This document shows, one piece after another, positions 5,223 to 11,136 of a stretch of 11,564 bases of DNA. The stretch's first letter is position 1, and each line of letters opens with the position of its first letter. This stretch comes from Candidatus Nitrosocosmicus sp. (GTDB taxonomy: Archaea > Thermoproteota > Nitrososphaeria > Nitrososphaerales > Nitrososphaeraceae), in assembly GCA_030452275.1 (NCBI GenBank), contig JAKDMR010000039.1:1-11564 (forward strand), in the 5' to 3' direction. Under the pieces are notes generated by a model, which worked only from the letters and a program-made list of their open reading frames with translations, did no database searches and had not been told where the DNA came from. Position numbers and translations under genes: made by a program.

Positions 5223-6950
5223 ATGGTTTTAAAATTAACTAAAAAACAATATACTGATCTTTATGGTCCAACCCGAGGCGATAAAATTCGATTAGCTGAT
5301 ACTGATCTTATGATCGAGGTTGAAAAAGATCTCATATCTCATGGTGATGAATGTGTTTTCGGAGGTGGTAAAACACTTCGAGATGGTCTGGCACAAACAC
5401 CAGGGGTTACTAATGCAAACGGTGCCTTAGATTTTGTTATCACAAATGCTGTGGTACTTGATCCTGTCCTAGGGATCGTCAAAGGTGATATAGGTATTAA
5501 AGATGGCAAAATAGCCGGGATAGGAAAAGCCGGTAATCCTTTGGTAATGGATGACGTTGACAGAAATATGGTAGTATCTGCATGCACCGAGGCAACAGCC
5601 GGTGAACATACAATATGTACCCCAGGACACTTCGATAATCATATTCACATGATTTCTCCTCAACAATACGTTGATGCAATTAGCAATGGTATTTGTAATA
5701 TGATAGGCGGAGGTACTGGTCCTGCTGATGGTACCAATGCAACTACTTGCACACCAGGTACATTTAATATTAGCAGAATGCTGGAAGCCGTAGAGGATAC
5801 CCCTATGAATTGGGGATTCTTGGGCAAGGGTAATGATTCTCATCCCTCCCTAGCGACACAAATGGAACAAATTGAAGCCGGTGCTTGTGGACTAAAAGAT
5901 CATGAGGATTGGGGAACTACGGCTGCCGTTTTAGATGCATCACTTCGAGCTGCAGATTTAACTGATGTTCAGGTTGCAATCCATACTGATTCAATAAATG
6001 AATGTGGATATCTGGAAGACACTGTAAATGCAATAGATGGAAGAGCCGTTCATACCTATCATACAGAAGGAGCAGGTGGTGGTCACGCTCCAGACATAAT
6101 GGCTATCGCTGCCGAACCAAATGTTTTGCCTTCTTCAACTAACCCTACTAGACCATTCACTGTTAATACTATTGATGAACACCTTGATATGCTCATGTTT
6201 TGTCATCATCTTAATCCTGCTGTTGCAGAAGACGTCGCTTTTGCAGACTCTAGAATTAGAGCCGAAACAATAGCAGCTGAGGATGTATTACATGATGAAG
6301 GTATACTTAGTATGTATTCATCAGACAGTCAGGCTATGGGTAGAATTGGAGAGGTCGTAATTCGTGCATGGCAAACTGCCGACAAAATGAAAAAAATGAA
6401 AGGAAAGCTAAAAGATGAGGAAGGAGACAACGACAATTTAAGAGCAAAACGCTATATTGCAAAAACAACAATTAACTGTGCAATTACTCAAGGTGTTTCA
6501 GATCACCTTGGCTCACTAGAAGTAGGAAAGTATGCTGATATAGTCATGTATAACACTCCATTCTTTGCTGCAAAACCAAAAATGGTCTTTAAAGGTGGAT
6601 TTATTGCTTGGTCTATAATGGGAGATCCAAATGCATCAATACCAACACCTGAACCGGTATTTTATAGACCAATGTTTGGTGCTATGGGACGTGCTGTAAA
6701 GAAAACATCTTTTACTTTTATGTCCAAAAAAGCAATAAAACTAGGTGTTCCAGAGAAATTAGGCTTGGAAAAGACTGTTTTACCTGTAAGCAATTGCAGA
6801 ACTATAGGAAAGAAAGACATGATGTGGAATGATAAAACACCAGAAATTAGGATAGATCCTGAAACATATGAAGTAAAGATTGACGGGAAGATCGCTACTG
6901 TTGATCCAGCAAAGGAACTAACTTTAGCACAGAGATACTTTATGGCCTAA
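5223..6950 (+). CDS. ureC: Urease subunit alpha (catalytic)
   Basis: This is the catalytic subunit of urease, which hydrolyses urea to ammonia and carbamate at a dinickel centre. All active-site residues are present (numbered from the upstream ATG 5217; subtract two for the preferred start): nickel ligands H142 and H144 in DNHIHMISPQQ, K227 (the lysine to be carbamylated) and H229 (substrate-binding) in GLKDHEDWG, H256 in AIHTDS, H282 in YHTEGAGGGHAPD, D370 in SDSQAMGR. Flap residues C329 and H330 are in MFCHHLN. These align with K. aerogenes H134, H136, K217, H219, H246, H272, D360, C319 and H320. Length (575-577) is normal and the C-terminus AQRYFMA is of the usual type. Two differences from typical bacterial enzymes are TTINCAITQG where NPA-THG is usual, and the N-terminal domain stretch CTPGHFDNHIH. 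The protein should be active if matured. Confidence 0.97.
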   Translation: MVLKLTKKQYTDLYGPTRGDKIRLADTDLMIEVEKDLISHGDECVFGGGKTLRDGLAQTPGVTNANGALDFVITNAVVLDPVLGIVKGDIGIKDGKIAGIGKAGNPLVMDDVDRNMVVSACTEATAGEHTICTPGHFDNHIHMISPQQYVDAISNGICNMIGGGTGPADGTNATTCTPGTFNISRMLEAVEDTPMNWGFLGKGNDSHPSLATQMEQIEAGACGLKDHEDWGTTAAVLDASLRAADLTDVQVAIHTDSINECGYLEDTVNAIDGRAVHTYHTEGAGGGHAPDIMAIAAEPNVLPSSTNPTRPFTVNTIDEHLDMLMFCHHLNPAVAEDVAFADSRIRAETIAAEDVLHDEGILSMYSSDSQAMGRIGEVVIRAWQTADKMKKMKGKLKDEEGDNDNLRAKRYIAKTTINCAITQGVSDHLGSLEVGKYADIVMYNTPFFAAKPKMVFKGGFIAWSIMGDPNASIPTPEPVFYRPMFGAMGRAVKKTSFTFMSKKAIKLGVPEKLGLEKTVLPVSNCRTIGKKDMMWNDKTPEIRIDPETYEVKIDGKIATVDPAKELTLAQRYFMA

Positions 6951-6964
6951 GGTTTCATCCCAAC

Positions 6965-6972
6965 TTTTTTTT
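6965..6972 (+). terminator. Possible T-tract terminator after ureC
   Basis: Eight consecutive T, 14 bases after the ureC stop, begin a strongly T-rich stretch of some 60 bases. No hairpin is seen. This could end, or partly end, the ureABC transcript before the chaperonin gene. Confidence 0.35.
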
Positions 6973-7020
6973 ATTTCTAAAATCTTCTTTCTTTAATTTC
7001 TATTCAGAATTTATTATTTC

Positions 7021-7030
7021 TATACATTTA
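7021..7030 (+). promoter_or_regulatory. Candidate TATA box for the chaperonin gene
   Basis: TATACATTTA is centred about 31 bases before the ATG at 7057, giving a predicted leader of a few bases. No Shine-Dalgarno site precedes this ATG. A separate promoter would let chaperonin and accessory genes be expressed at different levels from ureABC. Confidence 0.3.
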
Positions 7031-7056
7031 TCTCTTGGTCTTTAATTTTAAAAAAT

Positions 7057-8616
7057 ATGTCTTCACCACAAAATTTTGGAGTTTGGAAGCCAATTGCTGA
7101 AAATATTGAATTCAATGCTTTAGAGTCTAATTCAAACGCGGTAATGGCCGTAGCTGAAACGGTGAGAACCACCCTGGGACCAAAAGGCCTGGATAAACTT
7201 TTGATCGATCAAGCAATGAATAGGCATGTATCTAACGACGGTGTTACTATATTACTTTCATTGAGAGCAATTCATCCTGTCGCAAGAATGATAGTAGAAA
7301 TTGCAGAAAGGCAGGAGCAAAAAGTAGGCGATGGAACAACAACGGCTGTAATTTTGGCAGCTGAGATGATCAAAGAAGGTAAAAGATTAATTCGTGAACT
7401 TGCGGTGCATCCCACTAAGGTCGTTGAAGGCATTGAAAGTGGTATAAAACATTCTTGCGAATTGCTAAAAAACAGTGCCATAAAGATCAGTATTGATGCT
7501 CCTGAACTCGATCAAATCGTAAAAACGAGCTTGTCATCAAAATTGGATGGTCGAGTATTGCATACGTTGGTAGTTAATGCGTTACGTACTGTAGGAAAAG
7601 ATGCAATTTACAATGGATTATATGATTTTGATAAGGCAGTACAGGTTATAAGAAGAGTAGATATTGAGGATAAAATTTTTAATGGTATTGTTTTGGAAAG
7701 AAAAAGAATCGATCCAGAACTTCCCAGCAAAGTTGAAAATTCGAAAATTCTAATTTTGAGATTGGATTTAAAACCCGTAAAAGAGTCATGGATCAAAGAA
7801 AATAGTAAATATCAAGATATCCTTACTATGGAAAAAGATCGATTGGAAAAATCAAAAAAAATTGTTGATACCCTAGTTGAAACGGGAGCAAATACTCTTT
7901 TTATAGCTTCACCTGAAGTGGATCAAATAGTTGAAGATCTTTTTGTATCAAAGGGATTATTTGCGGTTCACATTTCAAACGAAGAAATAGAATATTTGTC
8001 AAGATATACGGGCGCAAAACCAGTGCGAACACTAGATGATCTAAAAAATAAAGATATCCTTGGTGTTTCTGAGAAAATATACGAGGATGAGGATAACGGT
8101 ATAATATATTTGGAAAATGGCAGAGGAAAGAAGATCATCACTGTGCTGATATCGGGTTCTACAAAGGAAACATCGTTAGAGAGATGGAGATCAACAATTG
8201 ATGGTATAAATGCTGCAGAAGCTGCATTAAATTACGGAATTGTTCCAGGCGGTGGTGCTGCCGAATTGCATATAATTGAAAAAATTAAAAAACTCAAACT
8301 CAGTGGATTGGAGCAAGTAGGCCTAGAAGTGGTAACATCTGCACTCGAAAGTATTATGAGACAAATATTAACAAATGCCGGATTTAACGGTTTAGAAAAA
8401 GTAATGAATGCTAAAGCTTCTCCGGATGGCTATGGAGTTGATATTGACAGTGGTGAAATTGTAAATATGGTTTCTAAAGGCGTTTTAGATCCAGTTTTAG
8501 TAAAAACAATGGCATTGGAAGCATCAGGCGAAATGGCCAAATCTGTTTTAAGGATTGATAAGAATTTAGCTGCAGACGACCTCAATCCTCAAGCACTTGC
8601 TGATTCAAAAAGGTGA
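7057..8616 (+). CDS. Divergent thermosome (group II chaperonin) subunit
   Basis: This is an ATP-driven cytosolic chaperonin subunit of the TCP-1/thermosome family, which normally builds double rings that fold proteins. Seen: TVRTTLGPKGLDKLLID (35-51), NDGVTIL (60-66, usually NDGATIL), GDGTTTAV (91-98) with the phosphate-site Asp, a Cpn60 apical domain about 200-360, D382 at the position expected for the second catalytic Asp, and VPGGGAAE (396-403). ATPase residues therefore look intact. At 519 residues it is shorter than typical 540-570-residue archaeal subunits. It ends in ordinary sequence (ALADSKR) without the Gly/Met-rich tail that usually fills the cavity, and several conserved stretches differ. 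It is probably a specialised paralogue, not the main housekeeping subunit. Its position between ureC and the accessory genes suggests, but does not prove, a role in urease folding or assembly. The stop codon overlaps the ribosome site of the next gene. Confidence 0.93.
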   Translation: MSSPQNFGVWKPIAENIEFNALESNSNAVMAVAETVRTTLGPKGLDKLLIDQAMNRHVSNDGVTILLSLRAIHPVARMIVEIAERQEQKVGDGTTTAVILAAEMIKEGKRLIRELAVHPTKVVEGIESGIKHSCELLKNSAIKISIDAPELDQIVKTSLSSKLDGRVLHTLVVNALRTVGKDAIYNGLYDFDKAVQVIRRVDIEDKIFNGIVLERKRIDPELPSKVENSKILILRLDLKPVKESWIKENSKYQDILTMEKDRLEKSKKIVDTLVETGANTLFIASPEVDQIVEDLFVSKGLFAVHISNEEIEYLSRYTGAKPVRTLDDLKNKDILGVSEKIYEDEDNGIIYLENGRGKKIITVLISGSTKETSLERWRSTIDGINAAEAALNYGIVPGGGAAELHIIEKIKKLKLSGLEQVGLEVVTSALESIMRQILTNAGFNGLEKVMNAKASPDGYGVDIDSGEIVNMVSKGVLDPVLVKTMALEASGEMAKSVLRIDKNLAADDLNPQALADSKR

Positions 8617-8617
8617 T
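8611..8617 (+). promoter_or_regulatory. Shine-Dalgarno site overlapping the chaperonin stop
   Basis: AGGTGAT is an exact complement of the archaeal 16S 3' end. It spans the chaperonin TGA stop and lies 5 bases before the TTG at 8623, which supports that non-ATG start and implies translational coupling. Confidence 0.6.
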
Positions 8618-8622
8618 TACTA

Positions 8623-8637
8623 TTGCAAATTAGACAT
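8623..8637 (+). repeat. 15-bp direct repeat, copy 1
   Basis: TTGCAAATTAGACAT occurs here, at the very start of the hypothetical gene, and again at 8686-8700. The copies are 63 bases apart, in frame, so both encode the same residues and both offer a TTG start. Confidence 0.8.
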
Positions 8638-9054
8638 TGTACTGAAAAATCTAATGTTGATGATTCTATGTTAATCATAGATCCTTTGCAAATTAGACAT
8701 GTAATTGTCAAATTTGGAAAATTGTCTTCGATTTCAGGTTTGATAGAGCCCAAATCTCACCTCAATCTTGATTATCCTTATCACTTGGTAAGACAGTGTG
8801 TGGTAGCTCAAAAATTTGAGGTTGGTTCAAAAATTGAAATATATGATGGAGGACTAGTATTTGCCGAATTAAATCCTAGCAACTATAAACACTACGGAAA
8901 GTATGATTATACTCAAAATTTACAAAACATGATAACCGCTGTGAACAAAATAAGGAATCCAAATCCAGATCCCAATCCAAATCTCGATCCAAATAATAAC
9001 ACAAATAATCTGGAAAGTCATGATAATAACGTCAGTATAGATAATAAAACCTAA
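8623..9054 (+). CDS. Hypothetical protein coupled to the chaperonin, with Asn/Pro-rich tail
   Basis: I do not recognise this 143-residue protein. The TTG start is chosen because a perfect AGGTGAT site lies just upstream, across the chaperonin stop; the first ATG (8668, residue 16) has no such site. Residues about 20-110 look like a folded domain, with strands such as HVIVKFGKLSSISGLI (26-41) and SKIEIYDGGLVFAEL (69-83) and conserved-looking aromatic and basic residues. Residues 111-143 are disordered, made of Asn/Pro/Asp repeats (NPNPDPNPNLDPNN). There is no signal peptide or membrane helix. The pentapeptide QIRHx occurs twice (residues 2-6 and 23-27) because of a 15-base DNA repeat. Its tight coupling to the chaperonin and place before ureE suggest a partner of the chaperonin or of urease maturation; that is inference from position alone. 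Confidence 0.75.
   Translation: MQIRHCTEKSNVDDSMLIIDPLQIRHVIVKFGKLSSISGLIEPKSHLNLDYPYHLVRQCVVAQKFEVGSKIEIYDGGLVFAELNPSNYKHYGKYDYTQNLQNMITAVNKIRNPNPDPNPNLDPNNNTNNLESHDNNVSIDNKT
8686..8700 (+). repeat. 15-bp direct repeat, copy 2
   Basis: This is the second exact copy of TTGCAAATTAGACAT. It has no Shine-Dalgarno site in front, so it is less likely to be a start than copy 1. Confidence 0.8.
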
Positions 9055-9096
9055 ATTTCTAGATATTTCTGTTCACACCGAAAAAAAGTTTTGACG

Positions 9097-9133
9097 AATA
9101 TCTTAGCTTGGCTCAAAATAGGATTAAGATTTT
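9097..9133. repeat. Imperfect inverted repeat upstream of ureE
   Basis: AATATCTTA (9097-9105) and TAAGATTTT (9125-9133) pair at eight of nine positions around a 19-base loop. It lies between the 8623 gene and the ureE TATA-like box. It could be a regulatory site but is short, AT-rich and possibly chance. Confidence 0.25.
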
Positions 9134-9140
9134 GAAATTG

Positions 9141-9148
9141 TTTTTATG
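9141..9148 (+). promoter_or_regulatory. Candidate TATA box for ureE
   Basis: TTTTTATG is centred about 32 bases before the ureE ATG in a 122-base spacer that otherwise holds no gene. Initiation would fall a few bases before the start codon. No Shine-Dalgarno site is evident, in keeping with a short-leader transcript. Confidence 0.3.
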
Positions 9149-9176
9149 GATAAGATTGACTTCTATATGATATCTG

Positions 9177-9734
9177 ATGTTAACCATTACAACTGTTATA
9201 GGAAATATAAAGAAGGATCCACAATTACATCAAAAATATGAAGAGTCGGTTAAAAAAAATACCGTCGAGAATGTAGTAATTCAGAGATCTGAAACCGAAA
9301 AGGTTAGAATGAGAAAGTTTTCAGACAAAGAGACTGATATCGGATTTATTTTGCCTTCTAGAACCCATCTTAAAGACGGTGATGTAGTTTTTCTTGATGA
9401 TACTAAAATGATAGTCATAAAATTATCTCCTGAGCTTGTGGCTATATTGAATATTAAAAACCATGACCATGACCATGACCATGACCATGACCATGACCAT
9501 AAGCAATCCAACGATGATGAACTCACTAACGTGGCCATAAAAGTAGGACATACTATTGGAAACTTACACAGACCACTAAAAATCGAAAATCGTGATATAA
9601 TTTTTCCTATTCAAAGTCCCGATGAAATAAATCTATTCTTGAGATTGTTGTCAGATTTAAAAGACTATATAGAAATTCGCTCAGAGCAACTCATTTTCGA
9701 GCCTGATCAGGGATTTGATATTCATGCACACTGA
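9177..9734 (+). CDS. ureE: Urease accessory protein UreE, nickel metallochaperone with internal His-Asp repeat
   Basis: UreE binds nickel in the cytoplasm and passes it, through UreG, to the urease apoprotein. Residues 1-92 fit the N-terminal beta-rich domain (GFILPSRTHLKDGDVVF at 56-72 is typical). The metal-binding domain carries GHTIGNLHRPLKI (124-136), matching the family pattern GHxxGNxH, with H131 as the expected interface nickel ligand. Between the domains, residues 96-108 form an alternating His-Asp run with seven histidines. Most His-rich UreE proteins, such as that of Klebsiella, carry the His tract at the C-terminus, so an interdomain position is unusual. The C-terminus ends DIHAH, adding two more histidines. 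Length 185 is longer than the usual 150-160 because of the insert. ATG 9177 gives a natural N-terminus. The 3' end overlaps ureF. Confidence 0.92.
   Translation: MLTITTVIGNIKKDPQLHQKYEESVKKNTVENVVIQRSETEKVRMRKFSDKETDIGFILPSRTHLKDGDVVFLDDTKMIVIKLSPELVAILNIKNHDHDHDHDHDHDHKQSNDDELTNVAIKVGHTIGNLHRPLKIENRDIIFPIQSPDEINLFLRLLSDLKDYIEIRSEQLIFEPDQGFDIHAH
9462..9500 (+). repeat. Hexanucleotide microsatellite (CATGAC x6 + CAT) inside ureE
   Basis: Six perfect CATGAC units plus a final CAT encode the His-Asp run of UreE. The unit length is a multiple of three, so copy-number change by slippage would alter the number of nickel-binding histidines without breaking the frame. Uniform use of GAC, in a sequence that otherwise favours GAT, points to recent expansion by slippage. 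Confidence 0.9.
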
Positions 9735-10446
9735 TAAGGATATTGAATCAATACCATCCATTGCGGATTTAAGTTTTTTACAATTATCTGATTCTTTTTT
9801 TCCGACCGGTTTGTATACCACTTCAAATGGCTTGGAATTATTGTTTTATGATAAAAACAGAAAGCTAACATACGGCGAGATTTCGGATTTTATCAAAGCT
9901 TACCTTGTACAGCAAATAGGACCTACTGACTGCTGTGTTATAGGTAATGTGTATGATTGTATTCAAAAGAAAGACTTTGTGTCGTTATTAGAATTAGATA
10001 ATACATATTATTTTATGAGGCTGGTAGATGAAACTCGTTCGGCTTCAACAAGATCAGGAATCCAGTTCCTAAGATGTGTTTCTGCATTTATTCATAACGA
10101 TGAATATTTGGATTTCTATTCAAAAAATATTAAGAGCGGTCATGCAAAGGGGGTTTATCCTTTATCGTACGCCTTAGGATGTAATTCTATGAAAATAACT
10201 AAAGAGCGATCTGGTTTGATGTTGCTATATGGGTTTGTTGTAAGTGTAATTGGAGCTGCTCTTAGATTGGGTATTCTTCAGCATATTGAAGGGCAGAAGC
10301 TTATAGATGAGATGAAACCGGTGATTCTATCAACGGTGAAAAAAAATATCAATAGACCTCTTGATAGTATGTGGCAATTTATTCCTCAACTTGATATAAT
10401 TCAAATGCATCATGAACAGATGGATTCAAAAATGTTTATAACTTGA
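9724..10446 (+). CDS. ureF: Urease accessory protein UreF
   Basis: UreF is the all-helical protein that bridges UreD and UreG in the urease activation complex and controls GTP-dependent nickel insertion. The N-terminal signature LQLSDSFFPTGLYTTSNGLE (19-38) matches the family, although the histidine usually found just before the serine (HSxGLE) is Thr here. Later matches are GHAKGVYPLSYALGC and, near the C-terminal third, AALRLGILQHIEGQKLI. The 240-residue length is typical. ATG 9724 is chosen over a TTG at 9715, which would add three residues; both overlap the ureE 3' end (by 11 or 20 bases), indicating co-translation with ureE. No strong ribosome site is seen, in line with coupling. The stop is followed at once by a T-rich tract before ureG. 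Confidence 0.93.
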   Translation: MHTDKDIESIPSIADLSFLQLSDSFFPTGLYTTSNGLELLFYDKNRKLTYGEISDFIKAYLVQQIGPTDCCVIGNVYDCIQKKDFVSLLELDNTYYFMRLVDETRSASTRSGIQFLRCVSAFIHNDEYLDFYSKNIKSGHAKGVYPLSYALGCNSMKITKERSGLMLLYGFVVSVIGAALRLGILQHIEGQKLIDEMKPVILSTVKKNINRPLDSMWQFIPQLDIIQMHHEQMDSKMFIT

Positions 10447-10465
10447 TTTTTTCCTTTATTTTTTT
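10447..10465 (+). terminator. T-rich tract between ureF and ureG (possible attenuator)
   Basis: All 19 bases between the ureF stop and the ureG GTG start are pyrimidine except one A, with runs of six, three and seven T. It resembles an archaeal U-tract terminator placed inside an operon, and it leaves ureG without any Shine-Dalgarno site. Partial termination would lower UreG and UreD relative to UreE and UreF. A role is inference. Confidence 0.35.
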
Positions 10466-11122
10466 GTGGCACTTTTAAGAATTCCACGTATAGGCATAGG
10501 AGGACCTGTTGGATCAGGCAAAACCATGTTAATCGAACAATTAGTTCCTATTTTAAAGAATGATGGATATAATGTTGGAATTATTTCTAACGATGTTGTT
10601 TCTAGAGAAGATGCCGATAGAATGAGAAAAAACCTTGCCACTGAAAAAGGGCTAATGCCCGAGGATCTAGTAATAGGCATTGCTACCGGTGGTTGCCCTC
10701 ATACTGCGGTGAGAGAAGATCCTTCAATTAATATATCTGTTGTAGAGGAGATGGAATCCAGACATCCCAATCTTGATTTGATAATTATTGAAAGTGGGGG
10801 CGATAACATTACAACCACCTTCAGTCCTGCGTTGGCAGACTATTTTATTTATATTATCGATGTTTCTGGAGGGGATAAATATCCAAGAAAGCGTGGACTT
10901 GGAATCGAAACATCTGATTTATTGGTAATCAACAAGATAGATATTGCCTCTTTCATAGGTGCCGACCTAGGCATCATGGAGCGAGACGCCAAACTTGTTC
11001 GAAATGATAAACCATATGTTTTTGTTAACAGCAAAACAGGTCAGGGTGTTAAAACCGTGGCAGAACAAATCGTAAAGAACGTATTATTTGATGCACCTCC
11101 TAAATCGGTAGCCATCAATTAA
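10466..11122 (+). CDS. ureG: Urease accessory GTPase UreG
   Basis: UreG is the SIMIBI-class GTPase that carries nickel and powers its insertion into urease as part of the UreD-UreF-UreG complex. Seen: P-loop GPVGSGKT (13-20), SNDVVSREDADR (41-52, the usual TNDIYTKEDA region), the nickel-binding CPH motif in TGGCPHTAVRED (74-85), ESGGDN (109-114) and the guanine-specificity motif NKID (156-159). Length 218 is typical. GTG 10466 is the only possible start that keeps the P-loop: an in-frame stop lies just upstream in the end of ureF, and the next Met (residue 21) follows the P-loop. One substitution stands out: the motif usually reads VETGGCPH, but here it is IATGGCPH, with Ala73 replacing Glu. 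The gene is 19 bases after ureF and 14 before ureD. Confidence 0.96.
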   Translation: MALLRIPRIGIGGPVGSGKTMLIEQLVPILKNDGYNVGIISNDVVSREDADRMRKNLATEKGLMPEDLVIGIATGGCPHTAVREDPSINISVVEEMESRHPNLDLIIIESGGDNITTTFSPALADYFIYIIDVSGGDKYPRKRGLGIETSDLLVINKIDIASFIGADLGIMERDAKLVRNDKPYVFVNSKTGQGVKTVAEQIVKNVLFDAPPKSVAIN

Positions 11123-11136
11123 TCTTATTGATTTCG

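Noticed and set aside
5469..5843. Open frame of 124 codons on the minus strand inside ureC
   Set aside because: It is opposite the conserved nickel-binding region of ureC, which fixes the coding strand; no independent support.
8983..9037. Asn/Pro-rich tail of the 8623 protein read as a frameshifted or degenerate end
   Set aside because: The frame stays open with consistent codon use and ends at a normal stop; low-complexity Asn/Pro tails are common, so no frameshift is needed.
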